NCBI RefSeq assembly: GCF_038900055.1 | Contig: NZ_JBBMQM010000001.1 | Span: forward strand, 3,472,001-3,536,000 | Reading direction: 5' to 3' | DNA from: Henriciella sp. AS95 | GTDB lineage: Bacteria > Pseudomonadota > Alphaproteobacteria > Caulobacterales > Hyphomonadaceae | Length of the DNA stretch: 64,000 nucleotides | Shown: one piece after another, positions 45,000 through 52,636 of the stretch | Position numbering within the stretch: position 1 is the stretch's first letter | Layout of the letters: each line of letters begins with the position of its first letter | Made by a program: the position numbers and the translations under genes | Notes under the pieces: model-generated | Told to the model about the DNA's origin: nothing | The model's input: only the letters and a program-made list of their open reading frames with translations | The model's database searches: none

Positions 45000-45757
45000 T
45001 CCTCCGCCGTCTCACCACCGCGTTTCGCAAGCAGGACTGGTTCACCGTGGCGGTGGAGACACTGATCGTGGTGTTTGGCGTGTTTCTCGGTTTGCAGGTT
45101 CAGCAATGGACGCTGGAGCGCGCCCGCAAGGATGGCGAAAGCGCATATCTCATCCGTCTCCACGGCGAGACCGTTCAGCTGCTCGACCGGCGCGCGAGCT
45201 ATGACCAGAGCCGCACGACTTTTTCCGCCGACCTCGTCGCCGCCGTCAGGGTCTTGCAAGACACGTCCGCCGGTTCCGCATTGTCCCAGGCCCAGTGCGA
45301 CGCCATTGCCGGCTCGTCTCACACGACCGTCCCCCCGGTCGACCTTCCAACCATCACCGAGCTGTTATCGACGGGCCGGCTTGACCAGATCAGCTCGCAG
45401 GCGATGCGTACCAGCATTCTGAACCTCACCCAGGATGCGGCCAGTGCCCGCGATCTCATTCAGCTCATCAGCGAGGAAAACCAGAATCTGGGCCGCGCCT
45501 TTCCGGCCCTCATGCGCTATGAACTCGGCGCTCCAGCCTTCGAACAAGACGATTACTGGCTCAGTCCCGATTGCGACACTGACGGCATGCGGGCAGATCC
45601 GGCTTTCCTGAACGCGCTGATCGACAACACTTACATGTACAACGTCTACACCGGGCGAGGAGTCCTGCCGGTCAGCCAGCGCGTGAAGGAGTTGCATGAC
45701 GTCCTCGACGAGACGCTGGGCATTACCCATGCGAGCGAAGCCGGGGCGCAGCCATGA
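44996..45757 (+). CDS. Array paralogue 13 (diverged cassette)
   Basis: 253 residues. The N-terminus MILRRLTTAFRKQDWFTV and the helix end GVFLGLQVQQWTLER differ from the consensus in both protein and DNA, second only to paralogue 1. C101 and C193, ITELLSTGRLDQISSQAMRT and SPDCDTDGMRADPAFLNAL match paralogue 8. The diverged cassette suggests this copy has escaped recent exchange with the others. Confidence 0.86.
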   Translation: MILRRLTTAFRKQDWFTVAVETLIVVFGVFLGLQVQQWTLERARKDGESAYLIRLHGETVQLLDRRASYDQSRTTFSADLVAAVRVLQDTSAGSALSQAQCDAIAGSSHTTVPPVDLPTITELLSTGRLDQISSQAMRTSILNLTQDAASARDLIQLISEENQNLGRAFPALMRYELGAPAFEQDDYWLSPDCDTDGMRADPAFLNALIDNTYMYNVYTGRGVLPVSQRVKELHDVLDETLGITHASEAGAQP

Positions 45758-46524
45758 TCCTGCAGCGCCTCGCCACCTCCATCCGCAAGCAGGACTGGTT
45801 CACCGTCCTCATCGAGACGCTGATTGTTGTGCTCGGTGTGTTTCTCGGTCTCCAGCTCGGCAATTGGAACCAGGAGCGTGGTGATCGGGAGCGGGAGGTA
45901 CAGATCGTGGCGGACCTGCTTGCCGATCTGGAAACGGCGCGCGTCGAATACGCCAATGGGCTTGAATTCGGACTGCGCCGGATCAGCGCCGCCAATGCCT
46001 CGCTCACAGGGGCAGGATTGGCGCCAATCGAGATCGAGTTTGACATGTCCAATACAAGCCTCGTTGAATACGAGACCGCGACCGAGGACGCCGAAGGCAC
46101 ATCAATCGGTGATCCGGAGCTCATATGGACCGATGTGGTGATGGGCTACTATCCGACGCCGAGCTCCGCCGCTTATGATGCGATTGTCGGGTCGGGTGAC
46201 ATCAACATCATCCGCGACCGGAACCTGGTACGCCAGCTCATGTTGTACCGGGCCCGGAGCCTCGGCGTTGAAGCGCAGAACGCAAAGATCCTGCCGATCC
46301 GGGCCGAAGTCATGCGCATCGGCATGTCCTATGGTCTCGCGCCGTATGGCCGCGTGTCCAAAGATGAGTACCTCGCCCTCATTGCCGGTGAACCGGAACT
46401 GGCTGCCGCGATACGCTTGCAGGGCGCTTTTTCCGTGTTCCACTATGGGGACATCAAGAGCGCCGACGCGCGGGCCGCCGAACTAGAAGCGAGTCTCGAG
46501 GCATATCTGGAGGACAGGCAATGA
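45754..46524 (+). CDS. Array paralogue 14 (type A, no cysteine)
   Basis: 256 residues without cysteine. Helix ends GVFLGLQLGNWNQER. The C-terminal domain begins with a long helix (VQIVADLLADLETARVEYAN), then an acidic stretch, and the array landmark appears as IVGSGDINIIRDRNLVRQLM. It has no close partner among the other copies. Confidence 0.86.
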   Translation: MILQRLATSIRKQDWFTVLIETLIVVLGVFLGLQLGNWNQERGDREREVQIVADLLADLETARVEYANGLEFGLRRISAANASLTGAGLAPIEIEFDMSNTSLVEYETATEDAEGTSIGDPELIWTDVVMGYYPTPSSAAYDAIVGSGDINIIRDRNLVRQLMLYRARSLGVEAQNAKILPIRAEVMRIGMSYGLAPYGRVSKDEYLALIAGEPELAAAIRLQGAFSVFHYGDIKSADARAAELEASLEAYLEDRQ

Positions 46525-47285
46525 TCCTCCAGCGCCTCGCCACCTCCATCCGCAAGCAGGACTGGTTCACCGTCCTGATCGAGACGCTGATCGTCGTATT
46601 CGGTGTCTTCTTGGGTATTCAGCTCGGCAACTGGAACAAGGCCAACACCGACAAGGCAACCGAGCGCCAGATCCTGTCGCAGGTGCAAGCTGATGTCGAA
46701 GCGGCGGTAGCATTGAAGGCTGAATGGCTGGCCTCAATCACGGCACATCGTCAAAAACTGATTGAAGCGATCGACATTGTTCAGAACGAGCCTGAAACGG
46801 AGATGTTGGCCGATGAGGCGTGTCGCGCGATGTGGTCGTCCCACCTTCTGTTCTATCCGGTCGCGCCACTTGGCTCTCTGGATGAACTTCTGGACCGAGG
46901 CGGTCTTCACACGTCCAGGGCCAGAGCCCTGCGACCAGCTTTGCTGACATATCGCGATCACCGTGAGGTCATTCGGCAGCTCAACACTTCTCTGACCGGC
47001 CTTGCCAATCTGGGCGATACGTATAGCGATGCCTTTCCGCGCCGCGTGATGTCCCCAACCACGCGTGAGGCGGCTGTGATTGATCCAGCCGAAAAGCACG
47101 CCGCACGAGTTACCGATGCGACGTTTCAAACCGCATGCGTGCTGGACGTGATACGCGCCGATCAGACGATCCAGAACAAGTTACTGAGTAATCTCGCACG
47201 CACCGATGGTGTTTTGCAGCGCGTCATCATCGAGCTTTCAGCGCTGGAGAAAATTGAGGCGGATTTACTGGAGACCGCCCCATGA
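46521..47285 (+). CDS. Array paralogue 15
   Basis: 254 residues. Helix ends VVFGVFLGIQLGNWN, a mixed form, followed by KANTDKATERQ where most copies have an Arg-rich turn. Cysteines at 101 and 206. Landmark LDELLDRGGLHTSRARALRP. The start region can pair GGAGGA (46509-46514) with TCCTCC (46525-46530), enclosing the ATG. The coding DNA beyond the cassette is less GC-rich than in neighbours. Confidence 0.86.
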   Translation: MILQRLATSIRKQDWFTVLIETLIVVFGVFLGIQLGNWNKANTDKATERQILSQVQADVEAAVALKAEWLASITAHRQKLIEAIDIVQNEPETEMLADEACRAMWSSHLLFYPVAPLGSLDELLDRGGLHTSRARALRPALLTYRDHREVIRQLNTSLTGLANLGDTYSDAFPRRVMSPTTREAAVIDPAEKHAARVTDATFQTACVLDVIRADQTIQNKLLSNLARTDGVLQRVIIELSALEKIEADLLETAP

Positions 47286-48043
47286 TCCTCCAGCGCCTCG
47301 CCACTTCCATCCGCAAGCAGGACTGGTTCACCGTCCTGATCGAGACGCTGATCGTCGTGCTCGGTGTGTTTCTCGGTCTCCAGCTCGGCAACTGGAACGA
47401 GGCGCGAGCGTCGCGGGCGCAGGAGACCGAACTTCTACAGGCACTTCATCAGGAAATCGAGACGGGCATCCGCCTCACCGAACAGAAAGTCGATGCCATT
47501 CGCCAGGTCGTCAATGCCGGCAAGCGGTCCCTTGCCTTCCTTGAAGCCGGCGAGAGCTGCGGGGACGCGTGCTGGCCGATCCTGGTTGATTTCTTTCACG
47601 CCTCCCAATGGCAATCCATCGAGGTCGACCGGTCGACCTTTGACGAGATGCGCCGGCAGGGCTTTCCGCGGTCGCGGGAGATCATCGATGCCGTTGAAGG
47701 CTATCTTGCCCAGAACGCTACCCTGGCGATCACCAACATCCTGCCCGCCTATCGCTCTCGCGTGCGCCAGCTCATTCCGCTGGATGCGCAGGAGTTCTAC
47801 TGGAACAATTGCTATTTTCTGGACGATGGCGCGGAAACCTACGACCTCGACTGCCCGAAAGGCGTCAGCGATGAGGCTGCCGCGCGCGCCGTCCAGAATA
47901 TCGCCGATACGCCCGATATTGCCCTCCTCCTCACCGAATGGGCAGGTCTCCACAGCGCCACGCCGGCCGATCTTGAGGAGCAGAACAAGGCTGCAGCGCG
48001 CGCTCTGGAAGTCATAGAGGCTGAACTGGCGCGGCGCCGATGA
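47282..48043 (+). CDS. Array paralogue 16 (C-terminal partner of paralogue 1)
   Basis: 253 residues. The cassette and helix are array consensus (GVFLGLQLGNWNEAR), yet the C-terminal domain is that of paralogue 1: C93 and C97 at identical positions, C177 and C191, AGKRSLAFLEAGESCGDAC, LVDFFHASQ and FDEMRRQGFPRSRE. The same C-terminal type therefore brackets the array while being joined to two different N-termini, a strong sign of exchange at the cassette. Confidence 0.87.
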   Translation: MILQRLATSIRKQDWFTVLIETLIVVLGVFLGLQLGNWNEARASRAQETELLQALHQEIETGIRLTEQKVDAIRQVVNAGKRSLAFLEAGESCGDACWPILVDFFHASQWQSIEVDRSTFDEMRRQGFPRSREIIDAVEGYLAQNATLAITNILPAYRSRVRQLIPLDAQEFYWNNCYFLDDGAETYDLDCPKGVSDEAAARAVQNIADTPDIALLLTEWAGLHSATPADLEEQNKAAARALEVIEAELARRR

Positions 48044-48612
48044 CCGGTTTCGACCTCGTCCTCCTGCTCCTCTCCTTCGTCTATGCGCTGGCGCTCGGGC
48101 ACCTTCTGTCGCGGCTCGGCGCGCTGCTGGTGGCACGCGACCGGGTGCGCTTCTCCGGCCTTCTCGCGCTCGCCATGCTGAATGCCGTGACGCAGGTCTA
48201 TATCGGTTGGCTCGCCATGTGGGACTTTCGCGACGTCGAGAGCTGGGATCTCTACACGATCACCCTCTTCCTCCTGTCGGCCATCCTGATTTATCTGATG
48301 TGCGTCGCCGCATCGCCGGAAACGCCGGACAACGAACCCGTCGACATGGAGGCGTTCTACTGGTCCAATCACCGGCTCTTCTACGGCCTCTATCTGGGCC
48401 TGCTCGGCACCTACATCGCGATGACGGCCGTCTATCTGATGACGCCGACGCCGGAGCTGGCGGTGCAACAGTCTCTCGGCAATGTACCCTTCATCCTCAC
48501 CAGCCTTCTTGCGATCTTCATCTCCGCCCGCTGGGCGCAATGGATGGCGGGCCTCCTGATGTTTTTTATGTCGGCCGGCTGGGCCATCATCTTCAGCCAC
48601 ACGCTCGGCTGA
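48040..48612 (+). CDS. Integral membrane protein at end of array
   Basis: A 190-residue protein with about five hydrophobic helices (residues roughly 4-25, 42-63, 72-92, 110-135, 145-185). It overlaps paralogue 16 by an ATGA and ends the co-directional run. It is not an array paralogue and no family was recognised. As the only multi-pass protein in the operon it could be a membrane partner of the paralogues, which is inference from position. Confidence 0.78.
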   Translation: MTGFDLVLLLLSFVYALALGHLLSRLGALLVARDRVRFSGLLALAMLNAVTQVYIGWLAMWDFRDVESWDLYTITLFLLSAILIYLMCVAASPETPDNEPVDMEAFYWSNHRLFYGLYLGLLGTYIAMTAVYLMTPTPELAVQQSLGNVPFILTSLLAIFISARWAQWMAGLLMFFMSAGWAIIFSHTLG

Positions 48613-48628
48613 AACAGGTCCAGCGGTT

Positions 48629-48940
48629 TCAGGCGCCGTTCGCCAGATACCCCACCACCGCAGGATGCAGCCGGTCGACCAGCGCGGCGCGGTCGGTCTC
48701 TCCGGCAAGCCCGGCCGCATCGATCATGCCGCGGCTCAGGGCGGCAACATCGCGCGTTGCAAGGTCTGCATGCTCAAAACCGCGCCCGCTAAGGATGGCC
48801 GCAAGCAGCGCTGCTATCTTCGCATTCGTCGCCTCTGTCTGCTGCTCGAGCGGCAGCCGATCAGCGGGAGGCCTTCCTGCGCGACGGCTGTCGATCCGCC
48901 AGAGCGCCGACACCTGCCCGCCTTGACGCTGAGTCACCAC
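48629..48940 (-). CDS. Hypothetical small protein
   Basis: A possible 103-residue protein from a GTG start, convergent with the array and divergent from the monooxygenase gene. Composition is coding-like (PAVVGYLANG at the end, regular helix AKIAALLAAILSGRG), but no ATG start, clear ribosome-binding site or family is visible. The start lies just outside the divergent promoter with the 48949 palindrome. Confidence 0.45.
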   Translation of the reverse strand: MVTQRQGGQVSALWRIDSRRAGRPPADRLPLEQQTEATNAKIAALLAAILSGRGFEHADLATRDVAALSRGMIDAAGLAGETDRAALVDRLHPAVVGYLANGA

Positions 48941-48966
48941 GCCCTATATAGTTATCATGATAACTA
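48923..48966 (+). promoter_or_regulatory. Promoter with 18-bp perfect palindrome (MarR operator)
   Basis: TTGACG at 48923-48928 and TATAGT at 48947-48952 are spaced by 18 bases. The perfect palindrome TAGTTATCATGATAACTA (48949-48966) overlaps the -10 box and expected start of transcription. The second downstream gene is a MarR regulator, so auto-repression is likely. Confidence 0.72.
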
Positions 48967-48980
48967 CTTGGAACACACCA

Positions 48981-49271
48981 ATGTCCCCCTTCTATCTCTT
49001 TGCTGAAATCAGCCCGAAGCCAGAGCACTTCATCGAGGCCCGCGACGCGGTCATGTCCATCGTCAAACCGACCCGCGAGGAACCCGGCTGCGAACGCTTC
49101 AACCTTTTTGAAAACGAGGCCGAACACCGTCTCTACCTGTTTGAGGAATGGCGAGACCAGTCCGATCTCGATGCGCACTATGAAAAGCCATACACAGCAG
49201 CGGTCTTCAGCAAATACGAAAACTGGCTGCTGCGCGCCCCCGCCATCTCCAAGATGCAGAAGCGGGCCTGA
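48981..49271 (+). CDS. Antibiotic biosynthesis monooxygenase (ABM) domain protein
   Basis: A 96-residue protein with the ABM ferredoxin-like fold: LFAEISPKPEHFIEARDAVM, EEPGCERFNLFENE and LYLFEEWRDQSDLDAHYEKP. This matches YgiN-like putative quinol monooxygenases. The start at 48981 is chosen because an in-frame ATG at 48957 falls inside the operator. It is followed by a MarR gene six bases later. Confidence 0.88.
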   Translation: MSPFYLFAEISPKPEHFIEARDAVMSIVKPTREEPGCERFNLFENEAEHRLYLFEEWRDQSDLDAHYEKPYTAAVFSKYENWLLRAPAISKMQKRA

Positions 49272-49277
49272 TCTGAC

Positions 49278-49724
49278 ATGTTCTTCCTGAAGGACCTGCC
49301 ATCGCTGGACATGATCGAACGCTATGCCGATCAGCACGCCGCTGGAAAGGCAAGAGAGATCGAGCGTACGCTGCACACGCTACGCGCGGCCAGCCGGCTT
49401 ATCCGGTTGCTCGACGCCTATTTTGCCCGGCATGATTTCTCGCAGCTGCGGTTCCTGATCCTGATGGTGATTGATCGCGACACCCAACGTGACCGCTTCA
49501 CCTTCTCGGAAATCGCGGCAAAGACCGACGTCTCCAAACCGGTCATGTCGAGGACGATGCGCAGCCTTGTCGAGAGCGGCTTGCTGGTTGAAGAGACAGA
49601 TCCCGACGATGGCCGGGTCCGCCACTATTCAATCAGCCCTCTGGGCCAGGACAAGCTCGCTTCCCTCCTACCGGAATACTTCGCCTTGCTAACCTCGACA
49701 GCCGAAACGGAGGGCATTGCATGA
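49278..49724 (+). CDS. MarR family transcriptional regulator
   Basis: A 148-residue winged-helix regulator. FSEIAAKTDVSKPVMSRTMR is the recognition helix region and EETDPDDGRVRHYSISPLGQ the wing. It is the likely binder of the palindrome at 48949 and probably senses phenolic or quinone-like compounds handled by the adjacent monooxygenase. Overlaps the next gene by four bases. Confidence 0.9.
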   Translation: MFFLKDLPSLDMIERYADQHAAGKAREIERTLHTLRAASRLIRLLDAYFARHDFSQLRFLILMVIDRDTQRDRFTFSEIAAKTDVSKPVMSRTMRSLVESGLLVEETDPDDGRVRHYSISPLGQDKLASLLPEYFALLTSTAETEGIA

Positions 49725-49933
49725 AAGCCCGTCTCCTCCATCTCTTCCTGGTCTGGCTGACCGTCTATTGCGGGGTCACCGGGTCGCTTATTGTCCTGCA
49801 GGCGCTGGTCCCCGGCCTGCCGCTTGCGGTTCAGACCCTGCTTTTGACGTTGGTCCTCGTACCACTGATCCTGCTCGCCATCGGCCCCATGGCCGCCAAG
49901 CTTTCGGCCCGCATTTTCCCTGCGCCCCAATAG
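49721..49933 (+). CDS. Small two-helix membrane protein
   Basis: A 70-residue protein, almost all hydrophobic: helices at about residues 6-28 and 35-58. ATGA overlap with the MarR gene. Size and pattern (LLLTLVLVPLILLAIGPMAA) recall DUF2798-type proteins, but the match is loose. Likely the last gene of this operon. Confidence 0.7.
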   Translation: MKARLLHLFLVWLTVYCGVTGSLIVLQALVPGLPLAVQTLLLTLVLVPLILLAIGPMAAKLSARIFPAPQ

Positions 49934-49934
49934 C

Positions 49935-49965
49935 AAAACCCCCGCTCGTTCAGGGCGAGCGGGGG
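49935..49965 (-). terminator. Rho-independent terminator for VWA lipoprotein gene
   Basis: Arms CCCCCGCTCG and CGAGCGGGGG form a 10-bp GC-rich stem with a 7-base loop. Read on the - strand it is followed by TTTT. It ends the reverse gene at 50000-50770 and may also stop forward transcription. Confidence 0.8.
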
Positions 49966-49999
49966 CCGTGGGCACAAGGGCTTCCAAAGAGGAGCCGTA

Positions 50000-50770
50000 T
50001 CAGTTGCCCTTGCGCTGTTTCACATCCTCTTCATTGGCGACGGCGCGGTCGTCGGCGTCGAACTCGATCTCGGCCTCCTCGCCCTTGCCATAGGAGCGTG
50101 ACTTCTTGGCGAGGCGCGACATCGACTCCTGCATCGAGCCCTGGCCGATCGCCATCTGCTTGCTGGCCGACACACCGACCGCGTCGGCATCATCGAACTT
50201 CGCGAATTCAGCGCCTAGGAAGACAACTTCCCAGCCTTTCGCCTCGACCCGGTCGAGCGCGGCCTTTGCGCCGTCCTTGGTGATCTCACGCGACGAATTC
50301 TCTGCGCCGTCGGTCATGATCACGATGACGGCCTTCTCCGGATTGTCGGCTTCGGCGGTCGCCACGATGCGGCCGATGGCGTCAAACAAGGGCGTCATGC
50401 CGCGCGGGCTGACCTCATCGCTTGTCACCTGCGTCCAGGCGTCTGGCTGAACATCCTTGCGCAGCACGTCGTATTGCAACCCGTCCTGGGCATCGAACAC
50501 AGCCAGCGTCACGGAGGTTTCAAGATCGTCAGTCTCGCCTTCTTCAGCTTCGCCAACGGCGGCGGCGTATGCGTTCACGGAGGTCAGCGCCTCGTCCCAG
50601 ATCGAGGACATGGAGCCGGTACGGTCAAGCAGGATGTAGGAATGCACTTCATTGCCCCCTGTCAGTGTCGGTTGGGTCTGGTCTGGCGCAGGCGCCGGTT
50701 TGGCCGCGCAGGCGCCGAATGTGGCGGCAGCAGCGGCGATGGTCATTATTGCGGTCTTGCGGATCATCAT
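50000..50770 (-). CDS. VWA domain lipoprotein
   Basis: A 256-residue exported protein. The ATG at 50770 has GGAGA upstream and opens a signal peptide with FGAC as lipobox (about residue 21). The VWA domain follows: ILLDRTGSMSSIWDEALTSV gives a DxTxS metal-binding loop, SPRGMTPLFDAIGRIV the conserved Thr, and VIVIMTDGAENSSRE the second Asp. The tail after residue 225 is charged. It likely binds a protein partner at the envelope; partner unknown. Confidence 0.88.
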   Translation of the reverse strand: MMIRKTAIMTIAAAAATFGACAAKPAPAPDQTQPTLTGGNEVHSYILLDRTGSMSSIWDEALTSVNAYAAAVGEAEEGETDDLETSVTLAVFDAQDGLQYDVLRKDVQPDAWTQVTSDEVSPRGMTPLFDAIGRIVATAEADNPEKAVIVIMTDGAENSSREITKDGAKAALDRVEAKGWEVVFLGAEFAKFDDADAVGVSASKQMAIGQGSMQESMSRLAKKSRSYGKGEEAEIEFDADDRAVANEEDVKQRKGN

Positions 50771-50984
50771 GGTCTCCTCTTTCCCTCGAAGCCCCACCCT
50801 AAGGAGCTCCAGTGACAGAGAGGCTGCGCCCCGAATGAGGCGGCGAGGGGGCAGGTTTTAGGTGAAAGGTCGGTAATCTTCAGGCAGTCGCTCGCTCAAC
50901 CCGTGAACGAATTAAGCGCGTATCGGTGGAACCATTACGGTCGTCGCTCGGTTATTCTTGCAACCACACAAAGGAGGGATTCCC

Positions 50985-51236
50985 ATGGATCCGGTTGCAA
51001 TTCTCATCTGGCTCGTCATCGGTGCCATCGCTGGTTGGCTTGCCGGCCAGGTCATGCGCGGCGCAGGCTTCGGCCTTCTCGGCAACATTGTTGTCGGCAT
51101 TGTCGGCGCTGTTCTCGGCGGCGTCATCTTCGGCGCGCTCGGCATCACATTCGGCGGCATACTCGGCAGTATCCTCGGCGCCTTCCTCGGTGCCTGTATC
51201 CTGCTCTTCCTGATCAGTCTTGTGAAACGCGCCTGA
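50985..51236 (+). CDS. GlsB/YeaQ/YmgE family membrane protein
   Basis: An 83-residue protein of three glycine-rich membrane helices, with AAGGAGGGA ideally placed. AILIWLVIGAIAGWLAGQVM and GFGLLGNIVVGIVGAVLGG are the family signature. These small proteins respond to stress; molecular role not established. A terminator follows. Confidence 0.93.
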   Translation: MDPVAILIWLVIGAIAGWLAGQVMRGAGFGLLGNIVVGIVGAVLGGVIFGALGITFGGILGSILGAFLGACILLFLISLVKRA

Positions 51237-51267
51237 CACCCCTCTCGCCCGACACAGACTTTTAGAG

Positions 51268-51299
51268 CGCCCCGGCCAATGGCTGGGGCGTTTCTTTTT
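51268..51299 (+). terminator. Rho-independent terminator after GlsB/YeaQ gene
   Basis: Arms CGCCCCGGCC and GGCTGGGGCG make a 10-bp stem with a 3-base loop, followed by TTTCTTTTT. Confidence 0.88.
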
Positions 51300-51385
51300 G
51301 ACCAGACGCGCCGCTCCCCCTTGCAGCGAGCGTCATCGCACGCCATACCGCCGCCATTGATCTTCCTGCCCGATATGGAGCGCCC

Positions 51386-52627
51386 ATGGCCCAGTCCACC
51401 ACACCGCCGAAGAAAGTCGTCCTTGCCTATTCCGGCGGCCTCGACACCTCGATCATCCTGAAATGGCTGCAGACAGAGTTCGGCGCCGAAGTCGTGACCT
51501 TCACCGCAGACCTTGGCCAGGGCGAAGAGCTGGAGCCGGCCCGCAAGAAGGCGCTCGCCGCCGGGGTAAAGCCGGAAAACATCTTCATTGAGGATGTGCG
51601 CGAGGATTTCGTGCGCGACTATGTCTTCCCGATGTTCCGCGCCAATGCCGTCTATGAAGGCGTGTACCTGCTCGGCACCTCGATCGCCCGCCCGCTCATC
51701 GCCAAGCGCCAGATCGAGATCGCCGACATGGTTGGCGCCGACGCCGTCTGCCATGGCGCGACCGGCAAGGGCAATGACCAGGTCCGCTTCGAGCTTGGCT
51801 ATTACGGCCTCAACCCGGACATCAAGGTCATCGCCCCGTGGCGCGACTGGGACTTCAAGTCCCGCACGGACCTGCTGAAATTCGCCGAATCCCACGGCAT
51901 CGAGATCGCCAAGGACAAGCGCGGCGAGGCCCCCTTCTCGGTCGACGCGAATCTTCTGCACTCTTCCTCTGAGGGCAAGGTGCTGGAAGACCCGGCCGAG
52001 CCCGCCCCCGAATTCGTCCACATGCGCACGATCAGCCCGGAAGACGCGCCTGACGAGCCGGAGATCATCACCATCGGCTTTGAAAAAGGCGATGCCTGCT
52101 CGATCAATGGCGAGGAGATGTCGCCGGCGACCCTGCTCACCGCGCTCAACGCCTATGGCAAGAAGCACGGCATCGGCCGCCTCGACCTTCTGGAAAACCG
52201 CTTCGTCGGCATGAAATCGCGCGGCATCTATGAGACGCCCGGCGGCACCATCCTGCTGGTCGCCCATCGCGGCATCGAACAGGCCACGCTCGACAAGGGC
52301 GCGAGCCACCTGAAAGACGAGCTGATGCCGAAATATGCGGAGATCATCTATAATGGCTTCTGGTGGAGCCCGGAGCGCGAAATGCTGCAGGCCGCCATCG
52401 ACTATTCCCAGCGCTGGGTCACCGGCGAAGTGAAACTCAAGCTATACAAGGGCCAGGCCTACCTGATCGGCCGCTCCAGCCCCTATTCTCTGTACCGGGA
52501 AGATATCGTCACCTTCGAAGACGACCACGGCGCCTACAACCAGAAAGACGCCGAAGGCTTCATCAAGCTGAACGCGCTACGCCTGCGGCTACTGGCCGGG
52601 CGCGACCGGAAGGCTGGGAAGAATTAG
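51386..52627 (+). CDS. argG: Argininosuccinate synthase
   Basis: A 413-residue enzyme that joins citrulline and aspartate with ATP in arginine biosynthesis. [18 protein letters not shown] is the N-type ATP pyrophosphatase motif at about residues 11-28. [19 protein letters not shown] and the tail [13 protein letters not shown] [18 protein letters not shown] are typical. Length is normal. Single-gene unit, with no argH visible in the window. Confidence 0.97.
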   Translation: MAQSTTPPKKVVLAYSGGLDTSIILKWLQTEFGAEVVTFTADLGQGEELEPARKKALAAGVKPENIFIEDVREDFVRDYVFPMFRANAVYEGVYLLGTSIARPLIAKRQIEIADMVGADAVCHGATGKGNDQVRFELGYYGLNPDIKVIAPWRDWDFKSRTDLLKFAESHGIEIAKDKRGEAPFSVDANLLHSSSEGKVLEDPAEPAPEFVHMRTISPEDAPDEPEIITIGFEKGDACSINGEEMSPATLLTALNAYGKKHGIGRLDLLENRFVGMKSRGIYETPGGTILLVAHRGIEQATLDKGASHLKDELMPKYAEIIYNGFWWSPEREMLQAAIDYSQRWVTGEVKLKLYKGQAYLIGRSSPYSLYREDIVTFEDDHGAYNQKDAEGFIKLNALRLRLLAGRDRKAGKN

Positions 52628-52636
52628 GGCTGCTGG

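Larger units (their letters stand above)
34260..48043 (+). repeat. Tandem array of 16 full-length and 1 truncated DUF6090-like paralogues
   Basis: Sixteen complete genes of 235-261 codons plus one 5' remnant lie head to tail. Fifteen share an almost identical first ~78 bases, and the whole membrane-helix region to about base 120 is strongly alike. Downstream sequence is divergent. Two unrelated genes (41195 and 44511) are embedded, and a further one (48040) is attached at the end. Spacing of the shared 5' blocks is about 710-790 bases, set by gene length. The shared block is in direct orientation in every copy. Confidence 0.93.

Noticed and set aside
34260-48043. CRISPR array, integron cassettes or diversity-generating retroelement as explanation for the repeats
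   Set aside because: Repeats are about 750 bases apart inside coding genes, and no cas gene, integrase, attC-like site, reverse transcriptase or template repeat is visible.
34260-48043. Polymorphic toxin with alternative C-terminal toxin domains
   Set aside because: All C-terminal domains are distant relatives of one helical fold, there are no interleaved immunity genes, and each copy is a complete gene with its own start.
34260-48043. Invertible shufflon switching expressed C-termini
   Set aside because: All cassettes are in direct orientation and no invertase gene or inverted crossover sites were found. Direct-repeat deletion or conversion fits better.
47839-48720. Reverse frame of 293 codons at the end of the array
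   Set aside because: Antisense to paralogue 16 and the membrane protein; very charged, shadow-like composition.
50912-52309. Long reverse frame (465 codons) over the argG start region
   Set aside because: It is antisense to argG and the GlsB/YeaQ gene, both clearly real; composition is that of a shadow frame.
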